A program made the position numbers and the translations under genes. A stretch of DNA of 64,000 bases from Bacillus sp. V5-8f (GTDB taxonomy: Bacteria > Bacillota > Bacilli > Bacillales > DSM-1321). The notes beneath the pieces were generated by a model that was given only the letters and a program-made list of their open reading frames with translations, did no database searches and was not told the DNA's origin. Position 1 is the first letter of the stretch; every line of letters starts with the position of its first letter. The stretch spans positions 62,001-126,000 of the forward strand of contig NZ_PGUW01000006.1 of the NCBI RefSeq assembly GCF_002863565.1, given 5' to 3'. Shown here in pieces: positions 53,557 to 61,858 of the stretch.

Positions 53557-54786
53557 ATGGAGAACAATGAAGCCATGCAACAAAAAGTAACCGCATTGCT
53601 TGGATGGAGCTTACAGGCCATTGAGGCAATTGATAAACTGGACAGACCCTATGTGGTCGTGGGACCTCCTGAGTTTAAAGATTTTGCGGACAAGAATGGC
53701 ATACAATTTGTGGCCTGGCAATTTGAACGGCTAAATGAACGATCTGATGAGCTATATGAAAAACTGGCGGATTTACATGTGAAGCTCGCGGTTCCAATTT
53801 ATGAGGAAACAGTAGAGTGGGCCGGGGCCATTAATGCGAAAATCAACAATGATCCGCGCATTTTTAACCGTTCCTTGCTTCTGCGTGATAAAGGATTGAT
53901 GAAGAGGAAAGCCCAAATGGCGGGAATGAAGGTCGGTGTGTTTGAAGAGGCATACTCAAAGGAAGATGTTTACCGCTTCCTGAAAAGGGTGAACGAGGCT
54001 CTTATAAAGATCGATGGCGACCCAAATGATCCGATTCATGTGAAACCTTTAAATAAAGCAGGTACGGTAGGCCACCGCTTGATCAAAGATCCACAGGATA
54101 TTGATCTTATGAGTGAACAGGAATTTCCGTGTCTAATGGAAAGCCATCTTGACGGACAGGAATTTTCTTGTGAGGCATTTATCCATAACGGCCAGGTTCG
54201 TTTTCTGAATATTACAGAGTATGTGAAGCTTGGCCACTCCAATTTTGTTCCAGCTTCGCCATCTCTTGAGGAATGGAGGCCGCAGATTAAACAAGAAATT
54301 AAAAAGCTAGTGGATGCATTTGAAGTAAAATACGGTGTAATCCATCCGGAATTCTTCATTTCACCTGACGGCACCCTTAATTTCGGCGAAGTGGCAGCCC
54401 GAGTGCCCGGCGGACACATTTTTGAGCTAATTGAAAGGGCTTATGGGTTTAGTGCTTTTCAGGCACAGATTATTTGCAGTGACCCGGATACAACTGAGGA
54501 GGAGCTGGAAGCCTTTTTCCCAAAAGAAGTAGTATCGGCAAAAGGATTTGCAGGAAGCCTGATGGTCTATCCGCGAGTAAAATTAATTGAAAAATTGGAC
54601 ATGCCTGAAGAATTGAAAAATAATGAGTATTTTGAAAAGCATGATATGTTCATACCGTCCACTTCCAAGGTTGCCGAAAGGGTTGGATTCGGGAATCACT
54701 ACGGGACCATTTTCTTTTTCGGTGAAGACAGCGAGCGGATGAGAAGTCTTATGAACCAGTATGAAAAATTTGATTTTTATTTATAG
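53557..54786 (+). CDS. ATP-grasp carboxylate-amine ligase, first gene of the unknown cluster
   Basis: 409 residues. The pre-ATP-grasp domain (about 1-110) precedes an ATP-grasp core: ATP lysine 163 in 'PIHVKPLNKAGTVGHRLI', second ATP loop 'MESHLDGQEFSCEAFIHNGQ', and metal-binding acids in 'HPEFFISPDGTLNFGEVAAR' with the Arg of 'ARVPGGHIFEL'. Such ligases activate a carboxylate as acyl phosphate and join it to an amine or thiol, as in L-amino-acid ligases and BtrJ-type enzymes. SD AGAAGGCAGGG. A weak TTGAAA-N17-TAAATA lies at 53484-53512. Only 14 bases separate it from the next gene, so one operon. The substrates cannot be told. Confidence 0.85.
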   Translation: MENNEAMQQKVTALLGWSLQAIEAIDKLDRPYVVVGPPEFKDFADKNGIQFVAWQFERLNERSDELYEKLADLHVKLAVPIYEETVEWAGAINAKINNDPRIFNRSLLLRDKGLMKRKAQMAGMKVGVFEEAYSKEDVYRFLKRVNEALIKIDGDPNDPIHVKPLNKAGTVGHRLIKDPQDIDLMSEQEFPCLMESHLDGQEFSCEAFIHNGQVRFLNITEYVKLGHSNFVPASPSLEEWRPQIKQEIKKLVDAFEVKYGVIHPEFFISPDGTLNFGEVAARVPGGHIFELIERAYGFSAFQAQIICSDPDTTEEELEAFFPKEVVSAKGFAGSLMVYPRVKLIEKLDMPEELKNNEYFEKHDMFIPSTSKVAERVGFGNHYGTIFFFGEDSERMRSLMNQYEKFDFYL

Positions 54787-54800
54787 CAGGCGGTGAAAAG

Positions 54801-56768
54801 ATGGGCACTGAAACAGGGACAGTAAGAGATAAGTTCGAGAACGCACTAAATATTTTGAGTGAGGCTAAGCCCTTCGCAAAAAGCATGTACCAGACGGATG
54901 TCTTTCAGCTTGGGATAGAATTGGCGAATAGCAATGAAGGAATGCAGGCTATATATGAAAATGCGTCTGAGTTTGATAAGGCTGGAGTTTTTCTGGGAGG
55001 CCCATGGGAAGATGCCTCCAAGCTACAGCCGCCTTTAGTGGGCGGTTCGCTAAGACTAAAAGGTGTGAACTCAATCATTGAGCTTTTTAGCGAAATGAGG
55101 ATGCTTGCGATCGCAAAAGGAGACTATGAGCACGATAAGGTTAGTAAGGAGGAAGCAAAATCATTTTTGAATGAAGTGCTTGCTTTAAACCTGGATCTTT
55201 TGTTCCCGCCTGAAACAGAGGCTGCAAGAGTTGAATCTGGAGAACACATCGAACGGGCAGAAAGGTTATTTCGATTCTTGGGCGATGAGCTATCCTTTAA
55301 CGCAATTGCCGGAAAAATTGTCAATGAAATCGAGCGGCTGACTGTTCAAAGGCCGATCAAGGTGGAACGGATCACTAAAATGATCCAAATGGCGAAGCAA
55401 ATGGTACATGCAGATATTGATGAAAAGGCAAAAGAATCATTAATCAGCTTTGAAAAAGCGATTGAGACACCAACACCGGTAAGTGAACGATACAGTGACT
55501 TACGCCAGTACCAAAGCCATTTAAAAGAGCTGGACGATACAGAGCTATTGGAGGAAGCATCCGCTTTTGTCGAATCTGTCCAAGCTACAGGGCTGGTGTC
55601 GCCACATCACGCTACCTTCATCCGATATTTGAACAGGGCAAACCAAGACATTCTTCCAGTCGCCCTTGATTTATCTGAAACAGGGACAGCAAGCTTTAAT
55701 GCGAACAAAGAGCTCATACATGATATGATTCAGCTGGCGATTCATCCGCAGACATGCCAAGCCATTTACGGCCTGGGAAGAATGCTCGACAGAGGAGTAT
55801 TGACGCAGGAGCCAATCCTGCCTGCAATCAGGCGTTTGTTCGAGCTGGATATTCATCCAAGTGTGAAGAGGATCTTGCTAAAGCCTGAATATAAAAGAAG
55901 CGGTATTACTGCTAACGGTGTCCTGCTTGCAGGAACCATCAGTGTATTAGGCCAGCCTCTCGGAGTCGGCCAGGGGCTGAACCCGACCTGCCAATCGGCA
56001 AGGGCCATCAGCCTTTGGGCCCAGCACGGGATCGGACAGCTATTGGAATACATTGCCCGCGCAGCACGTGATCATGATATTGATATGACCTTTGAAGGGG
56101 AGCTCATCCATTCAAGCGAACTGGAAGGCGGGGTTGCAGGCGGCGAAATCCATCAGGAGCTTGATCCGGTTTCTATCGTCTTAGTGCCACATTTGGACAA
56201 AATTTATAATGAAATGATGAAAAGAACACTGTTAAGGGGCGAAGACGGCCATAAATGGGTAAATCCTGAGTTCTACGGCGAATGGATTCAGCGCGGCTTT
56301 ATTAACGTTATTGACCAGTTGACGGGTTATGTTACAGATTATCCAGCCTTTGTCCGCCTTTTCTATGCCACCCATCACCCGGAGTATAACGAAGGCTATG
56401 AACTGATATATCCAAATCCGGTTGGCATTTTCATTACGAATGTCCATGGGAAGCTTCTCGGGCTTCATGCGGTTTCAATTCAACGGATCGCTGAGGACCA
56501 AACTGGCGAATACCGTGTATATTTTTATAACCCGAACAATGACAGCGGGCAAAATTGGGGCCAGGGCATCGAGCCAACTGTTGCCGGAAATAGCGAACTC
56601 GTAGGAGAGTCTTCCCTTCCTTTCCACGAATTTGTGTCCCGCATGTACGCATTCCACTATAATCCGTACGAACAGGGTGATACGTATATGGTGGATGATG
56701 AATATGTGGACAAGGTAGAAAAAATCGCCCGAGAGAGCTGGGGAGAAGCATATACGTGGGCGGAATAA
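54801..56768 (+). CDS. Large cytosolic protein with a papain-like C-terminal module, paralogue A
   Basis: 655 residues, no signal peptide or membrane helix. Residues 1-380 are mostly helical, with conserved 'GVFLGGPWEDASKLQPPLVG' near 55 and 'VQRPIKVERITKMIQ' near 180. The C-terminal part has 'GQPLGVGQGLNPTCQSARAI' (Gln391 and Cys397, six apart as in papain), 'ELDPVSIVLVPHLDKIYNEM', 'RGEDGHKWVNPEFYG', then His556 in 'LLGLHAVSIQRIA' and Asn577 in 'YFYNPNNDSGQNWGQG'. The Cys, His, Asn order fits a papain-like hydrolase, amidase or acyltransferase; that is an inference. Co-transcribed with the ATP-grasp gene (SD AGGCGGTG). I do not know a named family. Confidence 0.75.
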   Translation: MGTETGTVRDKFENALNILSEAKPFAKSMYQTDVFQLGIELANSNEGMQAIYENASEFDKAGVFLGGPWEDASKLQPPLVGGSLRLKGVNSIIELFSEMRMLAIAKGDYEHDKVSKEEAKSFLNEVLALNLDLLFPPETEAARVESGEHIERAERLFRFLGDELSFNAIAGKIVNEIERLTVQRPIKVERITKMIQMAKQMVHADIDEKAKESLISFEKAIETPTPVSERYSDLRQYQSHLKELDDTELLEEASAFVESVQATGLVSPHHATFIRYLNRANQDILPVALDLSETGTASFNANKELIHDMIQLAIHPQTCQAIYGLGRMLDRGVLTQEPILPAIRRLFELDIHPSVKRILLKPEYKRSGITANGVLLAGTISVLGQPLGVGQGLNPTCQSARAISLWAQHGIGQLLEYIARAARDHDIDMTFEGELIHSSELEGGVAGGEIHQELDPVSIVLVPHLDKIYNEMMKRTLLRGEDGHKWVNPEFYGEWIQRGFINVIDQLTGYVTDYPAFVRLFYATHHPEYNEGYELIYPNPVGIFITNVHGKLLGLHAVSIQRIAEDQTGEYRVYFYNPNNDSGQNWGQGIEPTVAGNSELVGESSLPFHEFVSRMYAFHYNPYEQGDTYMVDDEYVDKVEKIARESWGEAYTWAE

Positions 56769-56780
56769 GTCACAGGGGTA

Positions 56781-56900
56781 ATTCGCTGAAATATTGTGAG
56801 ATTCGCTGATAAATCGTGGACTTGGCTGATATATCTTGAATTTGGCTGATAGGTTGTCCGATTGGCAGGCAAATGCCTGGCTTGATTGAAATGCTTGGAG
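56781..56900. repeat. Array of six degenerate 20-bp repeats
   Basis: Six consecutive 20-mers, best unit ATTCGCTGATAAATCGTGGA; consensus nTTsGCTGATAnATnnTGnn, drifting toward the right end. There is no spacer between units, so it is a tandem repeat and not a CRISPR. It begins 13 bases after the stop of paralogue A. Confidence 0.7.
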
Positions 56901-57094
56901 GATTCCATTCATCATGCTAACGGACAGTAAATGAAATGATATCACTCTGACTGAGCAATTGCTGAATAAAAACAAAAAAAGGATATATACAGTACGGATC
57001 AGGGATAGATGATCTAATGTGGATAAATAACTTGCTTAACGATCTAGGACATTTTCACCTGAAACAGAATTGGCTAAAAACAGTTGATTTTACC

Positions 57095-57176
57095 ATCTCC
57101 TAAAGTTGAAGTGCTATAAGGGTAGGGTAACCACCTTATTCTCCTATACTTCATCATTAGGAGATCTTTTTGTTTT
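57095..57176 (+). terminator. Long hairpin between the paralogues
   Basis: ATCTCCTAA (57095-57103) pairs with TTAGGAGAT (57157-57165); inner arms GTTGAAGT/ACTTCATC and ATAAGG/CCTTAT extend it to about 30 pairs with bulges. CTTTTTGTTTT follows. It may end the upstream operon. Confidence 0.6.
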
Positions 57177-57244
57177 AAACCAGCTATGGGTTGAATACTT
57201 GGGTATTTTACAAAGCTTGGAGGGCTTGACTTGTTAAAGGGGAA

Positions 57245-57320
57245 ATTTGGCTGACATTTAGAATTTGGCGCCATATCTGGAATTTCACTGATATATGAGG
57301 TTTTCGCTGAAAAACCGGGG
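57245..57320. repeat. Second array of the same degenerate repeat (18-19 bp period)
   Basis: Four units starting at about 57246, 57264, 57283 and 57302 with TTTGGCTGACATTT, TTTGGCGCCATATC, TTTCACTGATATAT and TTTCGCTGAAAAAC. Same motif as the array at 56.8 kb, with shorter period. Apart from the two arrays and the hairpin, the 56769-57550 gap shows no supported gene. Confidence 0.55.
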
Positions 57321-57550
57321 GTTTCTTTGAAGTAATTGACCAGACAGTCTTTATAAAACTCGTGTTAACTATTCTAACAGGAACATCGAAACTGGTTGAT
57401 AAAATAAGTAAAATATACATATGTTCTAAATCCTTCGTTTGTGGGATAGAGAGCGGGATACATTTACCACGATCAGAATCTAAATGATTTAAATTACTAA
57501 AAAAAAGGGTGCCATGCTGCTTTTTTAGATGCCATGCGGCAGAAAACATG

Positions 57551-57578
57551 TAGACATATACCAATCATTGTCTATAAT
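57551..57578 (+). promoter_or_regulatory. sigma-A promoter of paralogue B
   Basis: TAGACA at 57551-57556, 16-base spacer, TATAAT at 57573-57578. The ATG at 57613 is 35 bases downstream. GCCATGCTGC/GCCATGCGGC direct repeats lie just upstream. Confidence 0.65.
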
Positions 57579-57612
57579 ATAGTAAACCTTTTGAACGAAG
57601 GGGAAGGGTGAA

Positions 57613-59451
57613 ATGGGCCTTTTGTGGCAGTCAGATGTTAACCGTTTTGCAAACCTAGTCGGATTATATATACAGGATGGAAGCGAAAACAAGGGAATCA
57701 TTAAAAAAAGCCTTATAGGTGAAGCTCAAGTGTTATTAGAGGATAAAACTGGATTAGAGTGCTTGTTGTATTATTCGTCGATTCTTGATCAAAATGGGTT
57801 TTTTGTTGGCGGTCCATGGGAACAAGCAGAAAAACTTCAACCCAGCCTGGTCCGCGGTACACTTATGGCAGGAGGCGATATGGCTGTGGTCGAAGCACTA
57901 AGCAATTTAAGAATGCTGGCTGTTGCGACCGGCCATTATAAACTGCCATCCATTTCAAAGGATTTAGCATGCAGCTATCTGGATGAAGTGATTGCAGGGA
58001 ACCTTGATGTGTTATACGCACCTGAAGCGGAAGAAGTTAGGATAAATGCGGATCAAGTGCCCATGGAGATAAAGCTTCTTATTGAATTTATCGCTGAGCG
58101 GTATTCCTCCCCAGAAATTCTCGCCTTTTTGACAGAAGAGATTGAGAAACTTTCTGTGCAGAGGCCGATTATTACCGATAAAATTGAAAGGCTCATCTCC
58201 TCAGGTATCGCCTCCGTACCAATTGATAAAAGGGAAAACACGACGTTCTACCGCTTCGAAAAGGCATTGGTTGCTCCATCATGGTTATCTGAGCAATACC
58301 CACAAAACTATTTGGAAGCACTTAAAGACAGCGCTGAACTAGAACTGTATATTGAAGCAGAACAATTGTGCCGTTCCATGAAAGATACAGGGCTAGTTTC
58401 CGGTTTTCATGTATCTTTTATTGGATTTGCAGCAAAACACAAACCGGATTTAGTATGTAAGTTGTTGGGATTAAGTGAAGAAGGATTAAAAAGGCTTCAT
58501 GAAAATATAGATTTAATACAAAAAATCATAGAAGCAGTGGTCATTCCGGAAACGAAACAATCTATCTATGGATTGTCCCACTTCCTTGAACGGGACATTT
58601 TTACGAAACGTTTCGTCCAATCATTGCACGAATTGTTGGATACAAATCTTTGCCAGTCAGTGATGGCTAAACTCAAAGCTGTCTATGGCAACAGCGGAGT
58701 ATCAGCTGAGGCTTATCTTCTTGCTGGCACGATTAGTATTCTAGGGCAGCCGCTGGGCATCGGACAGGGGTTCAATCCATGCTGCCAATCCACAAGGGCA
58801 TTAAGTTATTGGTCGCAGAAAAATCCGACTTTTTTACTGGAACTGCTTTCGGAAGCGGCAAAAAGGGGAAATATAACACTTTCTTTTGAAGGGAACGCGA
58901 TCTATTCTTCCAGCCTCCCTGTGAAAGCTCTAGACTACACAATCCCGATGGATCCAGTTTCGATCGTGTTAGTGCCTTTGTTGGATGCGATTTACGGAAA
59001 CATGATTAAACGGGCCGCATTTCGAGGAGAAGATGTCCACAAAGTGATCAATCCTGAATTCCATCGCCAAGGAGTATTATCAGGTTTTGCTGATAAATAT
59101 CAAAATGCGGATTTTTCATCTCTATTTTACCGGTACTATCATCCGGATTTTTCAAATAACAGGATTAGTGAACACCTACCCCAGCCGGCGGGCATCATTA
59201 TTTATAGCCATGATAATACAGCCCTCGGCGCGCATGCTATCTTAATTCAAAGGATCGAGAAGGACCCGGAAGGTAAAGTCCGTGTTTATTTCTATAACCC
59301 TAATAATGATAGCAGCCAGACATGGGGCAAAACCATTAAAACCAGCGTCGCAGGTAGAGGGGAATTAGAAGGGGAAAGTTCTTTGCTTTTTGATGACTTT
59401 TTGCACTGTTTATATGCGTTTCATTTTCCTGAATTGGTGATCCAAAAATAA
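57613..59451 (+). CDS. Large cytosolic protein with a papain-like C-terminal module, paralogue B
   Basis: 612 residues, same architecture as paralogue A and clearly homologous along its length. 'GFFVGGPWEQAEKLQPSLVR' near the N-terminus; 'GQPLGIGQGFNPCCQSTRAL' with Gln385 and Cys391; 'MDPVSIVLVPLLDAIYGNM'; 'RGEDVHKVINPEF'; His541 in 'LGAHAILIQRIE'; Asn562 in 'YFYNPNNDSSQTWGKT'. The Gln-Cys distance (6) and His-Asn distance (21) equal those of paralogue A, showing that these residues are under constraint. It has its own promoter (SD GGGGAAGGG) and ends before a strong hairpin. Function inferred only. Confidence 0.75.
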   Translation: MGLLWQSDVNRFANLVGLYIQDGSENKGIIKKSLIGEAQVLLEDKTGLECLLYYSSILDQNGFFVGGPWEQAEKLQPSLVRGTLMAGGDMAVVEALSNLRMLAVATGHYKLPSISKDLACSYLDEVIAGNLDVLYAPEAEEVRINADQVPMEIKLLIEFIAERYSSPEILAFLTEEIEKLSVQRPIITDKIERLISSGIASVPIDKRENTTFYRFEKALVAPSWLSEQYPQNYLEALKDSAELELYIEAEQLCRSMKDTGLVSGFHVSFIGFAAKHKPDLVCKLLGLSEEGLKRLHENIDLIQKIIEAVVIPETKQSIYGLSHFLERDIFTKRFVQSLHELLDTNLCQSVMAKLKAVYGNSGVSAEAYLLAGTISILGQPLGIGQGFNPCCQSTRALSYWSQKNPTFLLELLSEAAKRGNITLSFEGNAIYSSSLPVKALDYTIPMDPVSIVLVPLLDAIYGNMIKRAAFRGEDVHKVINPEFHRQGVLSGFADKYQNADFSSLFYRYYHPDFSNNRISEHLPQPAGIIIYSHDNTALGAHAILIQRIEKDPEGKVRVYFYNPNNDSSQTWGKTIKTSVAGRGELEGESSLLFDDFLHCLYAFHFPELVIQK

Positions 59452-59457
59452 TCATAA

Positions 59458-59490
59458 AGGGGCTGACCCGATGGAACGGGGCAGCCCCAC
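59458..59490. terminator. Hairpin between paralogue B and ywnB
   Basis: GGGGCTGACCCG (59459-59470) pairs with CGGGGCAGCCCC (59477-59488); no T-run on the plus strand, moderately T-rich on the minus strand. It probably acts for both convergent genes. Confidence 0.6.
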
Positions 59491-59495
59491 ATACA

Positions 59496-60134
59496 TTAGT
59501 TCTCAGAAATAACAGTGAACCTCTCATTCACATGTTTTGGGTTTTCAATCTCATCCAAAACAGCAATAGCATAGTCCGCGTAGCTTACATAACTTTGTCC
59601 TTTACTATTTAGGATCACATGATCTTTTCCTATTTGGTACGAACCAGTTCTTTTGCCTTCTGGGTCAAAGAAGCCGGCAGGGCTGATATAGGTCCATGTA
59701 ATAGAATTTGAATTTTGTAAGTCCTCTAAATTTTTTCCTGCGTTTGACGCCGTTGGATATACAAAGTCAGGAAAATCTGGTGTATCCATCAGACGGGTTG
59801 TTTTTGCCTCATCAACGAAGAGGCTTCCGGCACCGCCTACGACAATCAACTTTGTATCAGGGACATCTTTCAGGGCGGAAGTAAGAGATCTCCCGGCGTC
59901 TACATATAGATGTTCCTCTCCCATTGGTGCACTAAATGCATTTACTACGACATCAAAGGATTTCAGGTCAGCCGTGTTAAGGTTGAATAAGTCTTTTTCT
60001 AGTACGGCAACATTTGTATCGGTGATCTTTGAAGCATCTCTCACGATGGCTGTGACTTCATGCCCTCGGTCAAGCGCCTCTTTCATAATAAGGCGGCCAG
60101 CTTTTCCGGCAGCACCTATAATGCCAATTTTCAT
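59496..60134 (-). CDS. ywnB: NAD(P)-binding protein YwnB
   Basis: 212 residues, Rossmann fold: 'IGIIGAAGKAGRLIMKEALD' at the N-terminus is the atypical-SDR NAD(P) motif, and 'KLIVVGGAGSLFVDE' and 'WTYISPAGFFDPEGKRTG' follow. Matches B. subtilis YwnB. ATG 60134 is nine bases from AGGAGG; an in-frame ATG at 60140 is closer. Its operator (60160-60178) equals that of ywnA, so both should be under YwnA control. Substrate unknown. Confidence 0.9.
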   Translation of the reverse strand: MKIGIIGAAGKAGRLIMKEALDRGHEVTAIVRDASKITDTNVAVLEKDLFNLNTADLKSFDVVVNAFSAPMGEEHLYVDAGRSLTSALKDVPDTKLIVVGGAGSLFVDEAKTTRLMDTPDFPDFVYPTASNAGKNLEDLQNSNSITWTYISPAGFFDPEGKRTGSYQIGKDHVILNSKGQSYVSYADYAIAVLDEIENPKHVNERFTVISEN

Positions 60135-60159
60135 AAACATACTCCTCCTAAATAGTAGT

Positions 60160-60178
60160 TGTAACAAAAAAAGTTACA
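60160..60178. promoter_or_regulatory. YwnA operator copy 2 (before ywnB)
   Basis: TGTAACAAAAAAAGTTACA: arms TGTAAC/GTTACA with seven-base spacing, 26-44 bases upstream of the ywnB ATG. Confidence 0.7.
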
Positions 60179-60210
60179 TGATGGCGGTAAAAACACATCT
60201 CTTAAACTTT

Positions 60211-60618
60211 TCATAAGAGATGTTCTATTACGTCTTTGAGTGATTTCTTGGCCAATTCATTCTCCATCGCTTTTTGCACAGAATAAAACGTGTCACCCAG
60301 TGTAGACTGGATTTTCTTTCCGACTGGACAGTTTAGATTAGGATTTTCATGGACTGCAAACAACTCATCCTTTCCGTGAATGGCCTTATAAATATCCAAC
60401 AGGGAAATCTCCGATGTTTCTTTTGTCAGGGAAGCTCCCGGTACTCCGGCCTGAGTGGTCAAAATCCCTGCTTTTTTTAACTGGCTAATCAATCGGCGAA
60501 TCACGACAGGATTGGTATTCACACTGCTTGCAATTGCCTCGGAGGTGATTTGTCCACGCGGAAAAGAAGCGATCAAAGACAAAGTATGAATGGCAACAGA
60601 AAGCCGGCTATTAATCAA
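60211..60618 (-). CDS. ywnA: Rrf2-family regulator YwnA
   Basis: 135 residues. Winged-helix 'AIASSVNTNPVVIRRLISQL' and the 'GVPGASLTKE' wing. One Cys in 'NLNCPVGKKIQ', so it lacks the three-Cys cluster site of IscR or NsrR; a thiol-based or ligand-based signal is more likely. TTG 60618 with GGTGGTG upstream gives the family start MINSRLSVAIHTLSL. Two identical operators flank it. Homologous pair ywnA-ywnB as in B. subtilis, where they are also adjacent. Confidence 0.9.
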   Translation of the reverse strand: MINSRLSVAIHTLSLIASFPRGQITSEAIASSVNTNPVVIRRLISQLKKAGILTTQAGVPGASLTKETSEISLLDIYKAIHGKDELFAVHENPNLNCPVGKKIQSTLGDTFYSVQKAMENELAKKSLKDVIEHLL

Positions 60619-60635
60619 TCTTTAACACCACCATA

Positions 60636-60654
60636 TGTAACAATTGTAGTTACA
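60636..60654. promoter_or_regulatory. YwnA operator copy 1 (before ywnA)
   Basis: TGTAACAATTGTAGTTACA: same arms and spacing as the copy before ywnB; it lies 18-36 bases upstream of the ywnA start and suggests autoregulation. Confidence 0.72.
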
Positions 60655-60671
60655 GGTTTATTTTATGTCAA

Positions 60672-61577
60672 TTATTTTACTTTATCCTGGCTATTTGGCC
60701 ATTTCTTCTTTAATGCGCCTATAAACGTTTTTACATTCTTTTTATCTTGCATGATAGGTGAGTAAACATAGGAAAGCGTTCTGATAAAGGACTGATTTTT
60801 CAACTTAATAATAGACAGATTGTTATGCTGCACGTCTCTTTCAATAACACTGCCGGATAGAAGTGACAGCCCCATACCATTTATAATCGTTTCTTTAATG
60901 CCTTGATTGCTGCTAATGGTAAGAATTGATTTGACTTTTAATCCATTGGAACGGATGACATGGTTTAAATATTCGCGTGTACCTGATCCAACTTCTCTGG
61001 TAACCCATGCCTGATTTTGGAGATCAGGGATCGTTACTTCATCTTTACAAGCGAGCTCATGATTGGTTGCAGAAACGACGTATAACTCATCCTCCATAAA
61101 AGGGTGAACCGAAACCTCTTTTTCATTGGTTTGGCCTTCAATCAAGCCGATATCGACCTGATACAGACGGACAAATTCAACAATCTCTTCTGTATTCCCT
61201 ATAATGACTTGAAGCTCAAGTTCAGGATAATCCTGTTGGAGGTCAAAAAGCAAAGATGGCAATATATACTCCCCAATTGTAAAACTTGCACCAATCTTCA
61301 ATTCGCCTTTTATGGAATTATGGTGCTCCAGAATATCTTGCCTCGTCTGTTCATATATGGTGATCATTTGCTTCGCACGATCATATAATATCTCGCCGGT
61401 TGGAGTGATCTTTAAATATTTTGGGGATCGCTGAAACAATTTGGTTTGGAATTCTTTTTCCAGGTTTTTAATGTGGAGACTTACACTGGGTTGGGACATA
61501 CGAAGCATTTCGGCCGTTTTTGTAAAATTTTTTACTTCGGCCAGGGTTACGAATGTCTTTAGCTCATCATAATACAA
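60672..61577 (-). CDS. cysL: LysR-type regulator CysL
   Basis: 301 residues. N-terminal HTH 'AEMLRMSQPSVSLHIKNLEK' and the LysR co-inducer domain. The position divergent from cysJI matches B. subtilis CysL (YwfK), which activates cysJI and represses itself. An operator-like palindrome lies 18 bases upstream of its start. It is transcribed toward ywnA. Confidence 0.93.
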   Translation of the reverse strand: MYYDELKTFVTLAEVKNFTKTAEMLRMSQPSVSLHIKNLEKEFQTKLFQRSPKYLKITPTGEILYDRAKQMITIYEQTRQDILEHHNSIKGELKIGASFTIGEYILPSLLFDLQQDYPELELQVIIGNTEEIVEFVRLYQVDIGLIEGQTNEKEVSVHPFMEDELYVVSATNHELACKDEVTIPDLQNQAWVTREVGSGTREYLNHVIRSNGLKVKSILTISSNQGIKETIINGMGLSLLSGSVIERDVQHNNLSIIKLKNQSFIRTLSYVYSPIMQDKKNVKTFIGALKKKWPNSQDKVK

Positions 61578-61594
61578 TAGAATCCCGCCTTATT

Positions 61595-61609
61595 ATTAGT
61601 AATCCTAAT
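61595..61609. promoter_or_regulatory. LysR-type palindrome in the cysL-cysJ gap
   Basis: ATTAGTAATCCTAAT: five-base arms with a five-base centre, fitting the T-N11-A form of LysR sites. It sits next to the cysL start, so it may serve autorepression. Confidence 0.5.
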
Positions 61610-61796
61610 AGCAATAATAATTTATATGTATTTTACTAATTTTCAATCTTGCGGTAAAGTTAATGTAGGATTTTGAGGGAAGGGAATCTGTTGATTCTGG
61701 AAACAGGTTGGTATTTATATAACTAAAACCAACTTAATTGATAGGGATAATAAAGATATAGCTATTCTTGTTTTGCTAAAAAGTGAATTGCAAGAA

Positions 61797-61826
61797 TTGT
61801 CGAAAAGGGTCATTATTTATTATGAT
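61797..61826 (+). promoter_or_regulatory. Likely promoter of cysJI
   Basis: TTGTCG at 61797-61802, 18-base spacer, TATGAT at 61821-61826; 33 bases before the TTG start. Confidence 0.5.
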
Positions 61827-61858
61827 AGAGTTTATATTCCTTTGTGAGGTGGAAATCG

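Noticed and set aside
56475..56975. Minus-strand frame of 166 codons over the end of paralogue A and the repeat array
   Set aside because: Its repetitive peptide (LSAKFKIYQP, ISESHNISANYP) is the translation of the 20-bp repeats; no ribosome binding site, and it overlaps a conserved coding end.
56781..57320. Repeat arrays as a CRISPR
   Set aside because: Units are contiguous with no spacers, degenerate, and there are no cas genes.
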